From the NCBI GenBank assembly GCA_027533395.1, contig JAPZUF010000026.1, positions 1 to 52,573 of the forward strand: a DNA stretch of 52,573 nt, in the 5' to 3' direction. Shown piece after piece: positions 46,084-52,573 of this stretch. Below the pieces are notes generated by a model. The model was not told where the DNA came from. It saw only the letters and a list, made by a program, of their open reading frames with translations, and ran no database searches. Position numbers and translations under genes: made by a program. This DNA is from Cyclobacteriaceae bacterium (GTDB lineage Bacteria; Bacteroidota; Bacteroidia; Cytophagales; Cyclobacteriaceae). Position 1 is the stretch's first letter. Each line of letters starts with the position of its first letter.

Positions 46084-47608
46084 GCACAAATTGATGTTGA
46101 TTATTTTCGATTACGCTACTAGGAGAAAGGGCAGCATCGAATAAGTTATAAATCGTTCTTCTATTGTTCCATTGCGTATTCACTACTGCTAAATCGACAA
46201 AGAAAGTTGAACTTCGATAACCCAAACCACCGGAAATAGACGTGATTGCGTTATCAATACCGTTATCAAAATTGTAAGGATTGCCTTGTCGGTTAAAACC
46301 TGCTCTCAACCTGAATTTATCTTTTCTGAATTCTGCCCCCATTTTAATGTTGATGGCACCTTTATAATCATTTCGAATCACCTCATTTTCAAAGTCGTAG
46401 TTAAATCCAACTACATTAGAACTGTAGCGTGCTCCTTTATAATTTACCCATTCTAATTCTGCAGTAAAAAATCCAAATTTACTGATAGCAGTAGCGCCAA
46501 CATTTAAGCGGGCAGGTGTTATTAAATCATATTCAGAAACAAGCGGAACATCGAAGTCAATCAATATGTTATTTCGGGCTGCCGTGCCTGGGTCATTATC
46601 ATGGTCGAAGTTATTCCACTGTGATTCTAAACTGGCCGTATAGGTGTCAGTTAAATTATAAAGAGTAGGAGTAGCGTAACTAATGCCTATTTGCAAAAAA
46701 TCTAAAGGTCGATAGATGGCACCAAGTGTAAGGTTTACTCCGGAACCTTGTATATCGTAAATCTCGGTTAAGTTTAAATAGTTAAATGCATTGTAAGAAG
46801 GAGTTTCACTAAATGAATATTCATCTTCGCGATAGTTAATTTCTTGTGTATACCTGAGCGTGGTAATTCCAACGCTTGCGCCTAAAAATAAGACATCATC
46901 AAAATTACCTCCATAAGAAAGTGAAAGTTGACTCTGTGCACCTTTGCGTATAGAAACTTCCGTTTGTCTATTGCTAATGGGTTCTAAAACAAATACATCT
47001 GGAAAGGCTTGTGAACTAATAATTTTATCTCCAGTATTTTGGTCAGTAAATTCATCAACTAGAGAAATTTGTCGAGCTAAACCAGATAGGGAGTATGGAT
47101 CATATTCATTATTTCCAAAAAAATTTAATTGATCAACATGGTCTTCAATAAGGTAATCTATAATAGTTGTTTCGTTGTTAACACCACTGATCTGGTAATT
47201 GGTATTAAGATTATTAGTTCTGGTGTAGGCAAATCCAAATGCGCCTCCTAAGAATTTACCTTCGCTGTAATCGTGTTTTTGGATGTAACTAAAGCCGGGA
47301 ATATTAAACACAGAACGATTGTCTTGTGCGTTGCTGCCAAAGTAGTTGGTGTTGGTGGTGGCATCCGTTAGGCCTAATGAAAAAGTAAATTCAGAACGGT
47401 TAAACATACCCAATCCGGCAGGATTAATTAACGCTGCGCTATAATCTCCTCCTAAAGCTGCTCCTGCACCGCCAATTGCCTGAAAGCGTGCACTGCCTGA
47501 CGTTTGTCTTTTACTGAAGAGATAAGCATTATCGATAAAATCCTGTGCCTTTAAACTTGTGCTGAAGCAAAGCAAAGCCGTGCAGAAGATTAACCACTTC
47601 TTCATCAT
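46061..47608 (-). CDS. Outer-membrane protein, OMPP1/FadL/TodX family
   Basis: The 515-residue product has a signal peptide (WLIFCTALLCFSTSLKAQD). It then shows the family opening SGSARFQAIGGAGAALGGD, then YSAALINPAGLGMFNRSEF. The rest is beta-barrel-like with alternating aromatics and ends VLTLGFPF with a terminal Phe. It likely takes up hydrophobic compounds. Start may be the second ATG at 47605. It lies downstream of the Trp/Asn-rich protein gene on the same strand (21-bp gap), so the two may be one operon. Confidence 0.87.
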   Translation of the reverse strand: MMKKWLIFCTALLCFSTSLKAQDFIDNAYLFSKRQTSGSARFQAIGGAGAALGGDYSAALINPAGLGMFNRSEFTFSLGLTDATTNTNYFGSNAQDNRSVFNIPGFSYIQKHDYSEGKFLGGAFGFAYTRTNNLNTNYQISGVNNETTIIDYLIEDHVDQLNFFGNNEYDPYSLSGLARQISLVDEFTDQNTGDKIISSQAFPDVFVLEPISNRQTEVSIRKGAQSQLSLSYGGNFDDVLFLGASVGITTLRYTQEINYREDEYSFSETPSYNAFNYLNLTEIYDIQGSGVNLTLGAIYRPLDFLQIGISYATPTLYNLTDTYTASLESQWNNFDHDNDPGTAARNNILIDFDVPLVSEYDLITPARLNVGATAISKFGFFTAELEWVNYKGARYSSNVVGFNYDFENEVIRNDYKGAINIKMGAEFRKDKFRLRAGFNRQGNPYNFDNGIDNAITSISGGLGYRSSTFFVDLAVVNTQWNNRRTIYNLFDAALSPSSVIENNQHQFVLTLGFPF

Positions 47609-47629
47609 AGAAATTAAATATTGAATAGA

Positions 47630-48673
47630 TTAATTACCTCTGCCGCGTGTTCTGGAACCTCCACCTGAGTTACCTCCTGAACTTCTGCTTGGCGAACTGA
47701 AGCTTCTATCGGGCGTGCTGTAAGAACGGTTGTTATTGTTCCAATTGTTTTCAGTTCTGTTTCTTTGAGCAGGAGTTATTTGCCCATTACTGTCAGTTCC
47801 TGTTCTGCGCCACTGGGGTGTATAGTATTCTTGTGTGGTACGGGTTGAAGTTCTGTTGGTGTAATTGTTGTTGCTTCTGCTTCCGTAGTTTGTATTATTA
47901 CCTGTAATGTTTCTGCTTCTGGTTGAAACCATTCTCTCGCCATTGTTGTAACTGCGTGTACCACGTTTACCATATATGGGTGCGCGGCTGTTGTCAACAA
48001 TAATCACATTATTCCAATTGTTCCAGCTATTCCAGCCCCAAGGGTTGTTCCAACTGTTCCAGCCCCATGGGTCATTAAAGCCCCAATTGTTCCAGCCTAA
48101 TCCACCATTAAAGCCGGGGTTGTTCCAGCCGTAGTTCCAAGCGTTGCCCCACATATAACTAAATGAAACAGAAAGTCCATTTCCGAAATAAGGATTGCAC
48201 CAAGGATTACCAAAACCATTGTTAAAGAAAGGGTCGTTGATGGGTGAGTAAAAAGGACTGTTCCAGGTATTGATGCCGGGAGAGAAGAATCTGTTATTGA
48301 ACCAGGTGGAATTGTTCCATCTGTTAAAATTGTTGTTGAAGTTATTCAGATTTTGATTGGTGTTGTATTGGTAATTTTCAACAAAGTAATCTTCTTCTTC
48401 TATCTGGCTACTCATCACTGAGGCAGAACGAGAGATAAACTCAGGATTGGTATTGATGTCGTTGAGTTGTTCGCCATTGGGCGCATCAATCGGATAATCA
48501 AAACGTGTTCTTCTGTCGCTGTTTAAAAAATCTTGTGCAGGTTCTGCGGCAGCTAAAGCTTTTTGCAGCTTTGCTCTGTCTTTTCTATTGAAATAAAGAT
48601 CATCATCTTCAACCTGAGCCATGGCAGTAGTGAATCCTAAAGCCAACACTGTAAATCCCATCCACTTTTTCAT
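47630..48673 (-). CDS. Exported Trp/Asn/Gly-rich low-complexity protein
   Basis: The 347-residue product has a signal peptide (MKKWMGFTVLALGFTTAMA). A short N-terminal part with RKDRAKLQKALAAAEPAQD precedes a long Asn/Trp/Gly/Phe-rich region. It includes near repeats WGWNSWNNPWGWNSWNN (about 210-226) and other WNN and FNN motifs. The C-terminal 100 residues are Arg/Ser/Asn/Thr-rich with RTRGRG near the end. Such proteins occur in the envelope of Bacteroidota; the function is not known. The FadL-type gene follows after 21 bp. Confidence 0.75.
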   Translation of the reverse strand: MKKWMGFTVLALGFTTAMAQVEDDDLYFNRKDRAKLQKALAAAEPAQDFLNSDRRTRFDYPIDAPNGEQLNDINTNPEFISRSASVMSSQIEEEDYFVENYQYNTNQNLNNFNNNFNRWNNSTWFNNRFFSPGINTWNSPFYSPINDPFFNNGFGNPWCNPYFGNGLSVSFSYMWGNAWNYGWNNPGFNGGLGWNNWGFNDPWGWNSWNNPWGWNSWNNWNNVIIVDNSRAPIYGKRGTRSYNNGERMVSTRSRNITGNNTNYGSRSNNNYTNRTSTRTTQEYYTPQWRRTGTDSNGQITPAQRNRTENNWNNNNRSYSTPDRSFSSPSRSSGGNSGGGSRTRGRGN

Positions 48674-48787
48674 AACAATATCGATTTGATTCTATCTGGT
48701 AAACGAAAAAAAGACCAATAAGTGTCTAAAAATACAAATAAATCGCTAAAAAAAGTCCAAATAATCTATTGCCAAAAATGCTAGTTC

Positions 48788-48795
48788 TATATTTG
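48788..48795 (+). promoter_or_regulatory. Candidate -7 element of proS (TATATTTG)
   Basis: TATATTTG matches TAnnTTTG and lies 31 bp before the proS ATG. A TTG at 48769-48771 gives a 16-nt spacing, slightly short of the usual value. Confidence 0.55.
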
Positions 48796-48826
48796 CGGTT
48801 CAATTTTACTTACGATTATAGATTTT

Positions 48827-50305
48827 ATGGCGAAAGGCATTCCTACACGCGAAGAAGATTACGCACAATGGTATATAGAGTTGGTTAAACAAGCAGATTT
48901 AGCCGAAAATTCTGATGTGCGTGGTTGTATGGTTATTAAACCTTATGGATATAGCATTTGGGAGAAAATGCAGCAAGCATTAGACAAGATGTTTAAAGAC
49001 ACCGGCCACGTTAATGCTTACTTTCCGCTGTTTGTGCCGAAAAGCATGTTCGAAGCTGAAGAAAAAAATGCTGAAGGTTTTGCAAAAGAATGTGCTATCG
49101 TTACCCATTACAGATTAAAAAACGACCCAGACAATAAAGGCAAACTAATTGTTGACCCTAACGCTAAATTAGAAGAAGAGTTGGTGGTGAGACCAACCAG
49201 TGAGGCTATTATCTGGAACACTTATAAAAAGTGGATTCAATCGTATCGCGATTTACCCATTTTAATTAACCAGTGGGCCAACGTAGTGCGCTGGGAAATG
49301 CGGACGCGTTTGTTTTTGCGCACCGCAGAATTTTTATGGCAGGAAGGACACACCGCGCACGCCACCAAAGAAGAGGCCATTGCAGAAACTGAACAGATGT
49401 TGGATGTGTATGCTGCCTTTGCCGAAGAGTTCATGGCCTTACCTGTCATTAAAGGAAGAAAGTCGGAGAATGAAAGATTTCCCGGAGCTTTAGATACTTA
49501 TTGTATTGAAGCCATGATGCAAGATGGTAAAGCCTTGCAAGCAGGTACTTCGCATTTCTTAGGACAAAATTTTGCGAATGCTTTCGATGTAAAGTTTACT
49601 TCTAAAGAAGGAAAGTTAGAATATGTGTGGGGCACTTCGTGGGGTGTAAGCACGAGATTAATCGGAGCGTTGATCATGGCGCATTCTGATGATGACGGTT
49701 TGATTTTACCTCCTAAGCTTGCGCCTATACATGTGGTTATCGTTCCAATCTTTAAAACAGAGGAAGAGTTTAACCGCATTAGCGATAAAGCCAACGAAAT
49801 AGCAAAAGCTTTGCGCAAGCAAGGCTACAGTGTAAAGTACGACAACCGCGATACGCAAAAGCCAGGATTTAAATTTGCTGAGTGGGAATTAAAAGGTGTG
49901 CCTGTGCGCATTGCCATTGGCCCACGCGATTTAGAAAATGGCACAGTAGAAGTAGCGCGAAGAGATACCAAATCAAAACAAGTAATTGCCCTTGCTGAAT
50001 TAGAGCAAAGCATACCGGCTTTGTTAGACGACATACAGCAAAACATTTACAACCGTGCACTAACCTTCAGAACGAACAATACAACAGCAGTAAATACCTA
50101 CGAGGAGTTTAAAAAAGTGTTAGCTGAAAAAGGAGGCTTTGTATCTGCCCATTGGGATGGCACACCAGAAACAGAACAAAAGATAAAAGAAGAAACAAAA
50201 GCCACCATTCGTTGCATTCCTTTAGATGCAAAAGAAGAAGAAGGCAAGTGCATTTACTCCGGCCAGCCCTCTAAGCGAAGAGTATTGTTTGCGCAAGCTT
50301 ACTAA
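48827..50305 (+). CDS. proS: Prolyl-tRNA synthetase, short archaeal/eukaryotic type
   Basis: The 492-residue product lacks the long insertion of E. coli ProRS, so it is of the type 3 class. Class II motifs are visible: motif 2 around [20 protein letters not shown] (with Arg and Glu) and motif 3 near [31 protein letters not shown] segment and an anticodon-binding domain with [14 protein letters not shown] follow. The C-terminus ends RVLFAQAY with the terminal Tyr that reaches the active site in this class. No terminator is seen before the repeat array. Confidence 0.95.
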   Translation: MAKGIPTREEDYAQWYIELVKQADLAENSDVRGCMVIKPYGYSIWEKMQQALDKMFKDTGHVNAYFPLFVPKSMFEAEEKNAEGFAKECAIVTHYRLKNDPDNKGKLIVDPNAKLEEELVVRPTSEAIIWNTYKKWIQSYRDLPILINQWANVVRWEMRTRLFLRTAEFLWQEGHTAHATKEEAIAETEQMLDVYAAFAEEFMALPVIKGRKSENERFPGALDTYCIEAMMQDGKALQAGTSHFLGQNFANAFDVKFTSKEGKLEYVWGTSWGVSTRLIGALIMAHSDDDGLILPPKLAPIHVVIVPIFKTEEEFNRISDKANEIAKALRKQGYSVKYDNRDTQKPGFKFAEWELKGVPVRIAIGPRDLENGTVEVARRDTKSKQVIALAELEQSIPALLDDIQQNIYNRALTFRTNNTTAVNTYEEFKKVLAEKGGFVSAHWDGTPETEQKIKEETKATIRCIPLDAKEEEGKCIYSGQPSKRRVLFAQAY

Positions 50306-50416
50306 GCGTTGATATTGGTTGGTTGTTGGATGATGGTTGTTCGTTGTTGGATGGTGGTTGATGGTAGTTCGCTTTTCATTTTGCATTAAAAGTCGCTTCT
50401 TTTCTTTTTACGGGCT
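50306..50416. other. T/G-rich spacer after proS
   Basis: The spacer contains TTGGATG / TTGTTCGTTGTTGG-like direct repeats (50317-50365). The same TTGTTCGTTGTT words recur at about 51880, 51937 and 52311. No gene or terminator is visible. It leads straight into the 21-bp array. Confidence 0.4.
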
Positions 50417-50815
50417 CGAGAATACTCTTTAAGGATTCGAAAATACTTTTTACAGAAGCGAGAATACTTTTTGCGGAAGCGAGAATACTTTTTGCGGGAG
50501 CGAGAATACTCTTTAAGTAAGCGAGAATACTTTTTGCGGAAGCGAGAATACTTTTTGCGGAAGCGAGAATACTCTTTACGGAAGCGAGAATACTCTTTAC
50601 GGAAGCGAGAATACTTTTTACGGAAGCGAGATTTCTTTTTGCGGAAACGAGATTTCTTTTTGCAGATGCGAGAATACTCTTTAAGGAAGCGAGATTTCTT
50701 TTTGCGGATGCGAGATTTCTTTTTGCGGAAGCGAGAATACTTTTTGCGGAAGCGAGAATACTCTTTAAGGAAGCGAGATTTCTTTTTGCGGAAGCGAGAA
50801 TACTCTTTACAGGTG
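50417..50815. repeat. Indel-free tandem array: 19 units of 21 bp
   Basis: Each unit starts CGAGAATAC or CGAGATTTC and ends near CGGAAG. I count 19 units with no insertion or deletion. Three unit types alternate: A (GAATAC, TTT, TTG; units 3, 4, 6, 7, 16), B (GAATAC, TCT, TTA; units 1, 5, 8, 9, 13, 17, 19) and C (GATTTC, TTT, TTG; units 11, 12, 14, 15, 18); units 2 and 10 are mixed. Several frames stay open because 21 is a multiple of 3. One reads (R-E-Y-F/S-L-R-K)n, but it has no ATG. The array lies between convergent genes and has no spacers, so it is not CRISPR. A T5 run recurs in phase every 21 bp in type A and C units, which could give curved DNA. Confidence 0.95.
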
Positions 50816-50873
50816 AGTGAAAACCACTAACAAGTACTCATTTGATTTTGATGCATGGGCTTTTTAAAAATGA

Positions 50874-50901
50874 AAAGGCCCCAATGATAAAGTGGGGCTT
50901 T
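50874..50901. terminator. Rho-independent terminator between proS/array and the Ala-rich gene
   Basis: The stem GCCCCA / TGGGGC is extended by AAA / TTT, with one bulged G and a 9-nt loop. It has T-runs on the plus strand and, on the minus strand, a less regular one. It lies 30 bp past the stop of the Ala-rich gene. Confidence 0.75.
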
Positions 50902-50931
50902 GTTTTGAGGTTTTAGATAACACTACTTTTA

Positions 50932-51675
50932 TCAAATACTTGAATTTGTAAATTTTAATGCGCTTACTTGTTTGTATTGCTGACTGGATGTGCCGTAGAT
51001 AGATTTGATATACAGCTTTACATCTTTGGCTATATCTAACAAGCCTGTGTTGGGATTGTAAAGGGTGACATTGCGCGTGATGCGCGCATTGCTAAAGGTG
51101 GCAAAGGTGTTGACTACGGCTGTGTTCTTTGCTCTTAAATCGGCTAGGTAGGTATTTAAGCCTGCTATGCTGAGTTCGCTTTCGTTAGGTATGTAACTGG
51201 GCTCGGCAGATAGGGTTGTAATAAGTTGCGCGAAGTGGTCTACCAAATTATCGAAGCTTTGTTGTGAGGTGGAAATGGTTTTAGCAGGGCTTGCATTACT
51301 GCCTGTAGTACCTGTTGTTGTTTCTTTTGCTTTTGTAGCGCGCTTGCCTTGTATTTTGTTGTTGGCAGTTTTGGCATCGGCCAGTGTTTGTTCGGTAGCC
51401 TCTGTTGCTGCTAAGGCATTGATGACCCTGGTAGCCAATGGCCTAAGTTGCTTGAAGGCAATTTCGCGTGCATTGGTGGCATTGTCGAAATTGGTTTTGG
51501 CTGTTTTAACAGCTTGTAAATTAGCGTTGGCTGTTGCTTTAAGCGTGTTGAGTGCGCCTAGTTTTAAACTTGCTTTGCTGGGGTTGTAGTTGGCACCGTA
51601 CGCGGTGCAAAAACCGATGAGTTCTTCGAAGTTGGCAACATTTTTTGCGTGCCCTGTTTCTGTTGTGCTGGCCAT
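50932..51675 (-). CDS. Ala/Thr-rich helical protein of unknown function
   Basis: The 247-residue product starts MASTTETGHAKNVANFEELI and has no signal peptide. Residues about 35-120 form a long heptad-like helical part (SLKLGALNTLKATANANLQA, RVINALAATEATEQTL). A Lys/Thr/Ser-rich linker follows (about 112-138). The second helical part has FDNLVDHFAQLITTLSAEPS, and the end is YKQVSALKFTNSSI. I recall proteins starting like this in other Bacteroidota, often in several copies, but not a function. Base composition and codon use are richer in GC than neighbouring core genes. It follows the 21-bp array and precedes the palindrome cluster. Confidence 0.75.
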   Translation of the reverse strand: MASTTETGHAKNVANFEELIGFCTAYGANYNPSKASLKLGALNTLKATANANLQAVKTAKTNFDNATNAREIAFKQLRPLATRVINALAATEATEQTLADAKTANNKIQGKRATKAKETTTGTTGSNASPAKTISTSQQSFDNLVDHFAQLITTLSAEPSYIPNESELSIAGLNTYLADLRAKNTAVVNTFATFSNARITRNVTLYNPNTGLLDIAKDVKLYIKSIYGTSSQQYKQVSALKFTNSSI

Positions 51676-51925
51676 TGAGTTTTTAAATTTAAAGGTTGAA
51701 CATTTAAGAATACTGGATGTAGTTTCTTAAAGAAGGGAGCACTTTTCGATTAACATCGTATACGAAGAACGTTAGATTATTAGATTTTTTGCAAGGGAGT
51801 TGATTATTTTTTTGTGCGCGTGATTTAAATGTTGGGAGGAGTTCGGGTTTTCTCGTTAGTTGTTCGTTAATCGTTGTTCGTTGTTTGAATTGGATGTAAG
51901 AATTTAGGAGTAAGTCATAAGATAG
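51676..51925. other. Non-coding stretch upstream of the Ala-rich gene
   Basis: This stretch holds no open frame of note. It should contain the promoter of the minus-strand Ala-rich gene. TTCGTTGTT-type words occur at 51858-51892. Nothing else recognised. Confidence 0.4.
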
Positions 51926-52035
51926 TTGATTGCTAGTTGTTCGTTGTTGATTAAGCTTTGTCAGGTGATAGCAACTGACGGCAGTTTGCTTATCTTTTAT
52001 TTTGAATTGGCACGCGTTGCAAACGCGCGCCAGCT
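51926..52035. repeat. Intergenic palindromic repeat, copy A
   Basis: This is a 110-bp unit starting TTGATTGCTAGTTGTTCG. It contains hairpin 1 (GTCAGGTG - ATAG - CAACTGAC, 51960-51979, one mismatch) and hairpin 2 (GGCACGCGTT - GCA - AACGCGCGCC, 52009-52031, one mismatch). It is homologous along its whole length to copy C. It resembles REP-type elements. Confidence 0.8.
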
Positions 52036-52167
52036 AAGGGTGTTTTTTATTGAGTAATTAGTTTTTACCTGACTATTTAGTTATGTACTTTTTGCCCCCG
52101 CCAAGGCGGGATGTACCACTTGATGCAAAAAGTACCAAAAACATCAAGGCCCAAAAATGTTTTGCCT

Positions 52168-52191
52168 ATGGTCGGTGTTGTCACCGACCAT
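52168..52191. repeat. Perfect 10-bp palindrome with TTGT loop
   Basis: ATGGTCGGTG and CACCGACCAT flank TTGT. The core GGTG-4-CACC is shared with hairpin 1 of the neighbouring repeats although the arms differ. An inverted, damaged copy lies at 52435. Confidence 0.85.
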
Positions 52192-52208
52192 TTATTTTTT
52201 TGTGCCCT

Positions 52209-52289
52209 GCTAGATGTTATCACCTGACAGTAATTTGCTCTTCATTTAATTTTGAATTGGCATTGGCACGCGTTGCAAACGCGCGCCAG
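52209..52289. repeat. Intergenic palindromic repeat, copy B (partial)
   Basis: This copy lacks the first 40 bp of the 110-bp unit. Hairpin 1 is decayed (left arm 5/8 matches); the right arm CACCTGAC and the GCG-rich hairpin 2 are kept. An extra CATTGG is inserted before GGCACGCG. Confidence 0.75.
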
Positions 52290-52299
52290 ATGGGGATAA

Positions 52300-52410
52300 T
52301 TGATTGCTAGTTGTTCGTTGTTGATTAAGCTCTTTCAGGTGATAGCACCTGAAAGCAATTTGCTTATAATTTAATTTTGAATTGGCATGCGTTGCAAACG
52401 CGCGCCAGCT
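52300..52410. repeat. Intergenic palindromic repeat, copy C
   Basis: Full 111-bp copy in the same orientation as A. Hairpin 1 is perfect here: CTTTCAGGTG - ATAG - CACCTGAAAG (52332-52355). Against copy A one base pair changes from G-C to T-A on both arms. Hairpin 2 (52383-52406) has two mismatches. Confidence 0.85.
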
Positions 52411-52434
52411 ATGAATGAAATGTGTATAACAAAA

Positions 52435-52456
52435 ATGGTCGGTGACAACACCATAG
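52435..52456. repeat. Inverted, damaged copy of the GGTCGGTG palindrome
   Basis: ATGGTCGGTG - ACAA - CACC is followed by ATAG; compared with the intact site, four bases (GACC or equivalent) are missing. The loop ACAA is the complement of TTGT, so this copy faces the one at 52168. Confidence 0.7.
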
Positions 52457-52573
52457 TCGTTAACTTAAGGAATATTGATTTGAATTTTCTTATAGAGACA
52501 GAAGCCCCATTGGGGCAAATTTTGTAATTTTCTCCCCATAGTTTTTTTATTTTATTTTAAAAAGCAGGTTTCT
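52457..52573. other. Non-coding end of window
   Basis: AT-rich, with no gene seen in 117 bp. A GCCCCATTGGGGC palindrome at 52503-52515 could be part of a terminator, but the T-run after it is interrupted. Confidence 0.35.

Noticed and set aside
50417-50815. CRISPR array
   Set aside because: Units are contiguous with no unique spacers and no cas genes are nearby.
50390-50830. Open frame over the 21-bp array encoding (REYFLRK)n
   Set aside because: There is no ATG; the frame is a by-product of a repeat length divisible by three, and other frames are equally open.
51269-51589. Plus-strand open frame of 106 codons opposite the Ala-rich gene
   Set aside because: It is a shadow of the Ala-rich codons (GCN gives hydrophobic complement); no start context.
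52083-52310. Plus-strand 75-codon frame at the window end
   Set aside because: It runs across the palindromic repeats and has no family-like features.

Overview
This window reads as chromosomal DNA of a member of the Bacteroidota. It is AT-rich, and a Chitinophagales/Sphingobacteriales-like lineage is my guess. Reasons: type IX secretion (T9SS) sorting domains and a PorZ-like protein; several families typical of the phylum (GWxTD, BT_3928, DUF1599, DUF2723, DUF5522, DUF5074/BtuG); promoters that fit the Bacteroidota consensus TTTG - about 19 nt - TAnnTTTG; and almost no Shine-Dalgarno sequences. No rRNA or tRNA gene and no CRISPR array was found. Gene identities come from reading motifs, not from database searches.

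Layout. 1-136: end of an IS21-like insertion sequence that abuts, and probably truncated, a T9SS-secreted protein gene (146-1645). 1.7-7.7 kb: a stand-alone H-NOX heme nitric-oxide sensor, a lipoprotein and a membrane protein, a TPR protein, rRNA methyltransferase RlmB with a GWxTD protein, and a SAM methyltransferase. 7.8-10.8 kb: a large DUF2723 membrane protein. 10.8-16.4 kb: a vitamin B12 locus. It holds a BtuF-like lipoprotein and, divergent from it, a promoter plus cobalamin riboswitch driving a BtuB-like receptor, a BtuG-like surface lipoprotein and a 51-residue Cys-rich DUF5522 protein. These meet meaB, the GTPase that serves B12-dependent methylmalonyl-CoA mutase. 16.4-21.5 kb: a CHASE2 membrane sensor with a FecR-like periplasmic partner, sucD, and a PIN-PhoH protein. 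21.5-30.3 kb: two uncharacterised genes, a 2Fe-2S ferredoxin, thymidine kinase, porZ, recO, and a three-gene glycosyltransferase operon.

30.4-34.8 kb: a redox locus. A cupredoxin-like protein, a FAD oxidoreductase and a polyferredoxin membrane protein form one operon, divergent from a DUF547 protein. Two Crp/Fnr-type palindromes lie between them, 42 bp apart. 34.8-38.8 kb: AlbA_2, MoxR-type AAA+ and VWA-domain genes, a tiny lipoprotein and a small membrane protein. 38.8-46 kb: folP, cdaA (c-di-AMP synthase) and a secreted WD40-caspase protein on one strand, divergent from DUF1599, BT_3928 and aroK. 46-50.3 kb: a FadL-type outer-membrane protein, a Trp/Asn/Gly-rich secreted protein and proS.

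50.3-52.6 kb: an accessory tail. It has an indel-free array of nineteen 21-bp repeats, an Ala/Thr-rich helical protein of unknown function, and about 0.9 kb of non-coding DNA built from dispersed palindromic (REP/BIME-like) repeats.

The features I find most worth following up are the phased palindromes of the redox locus, the 21-bp array, the palindrome cluster at the end, the riboswitch operon carrying DUF5522, and the NO-selective-looking H-NOX. Most of the rest is ordinary core genome.
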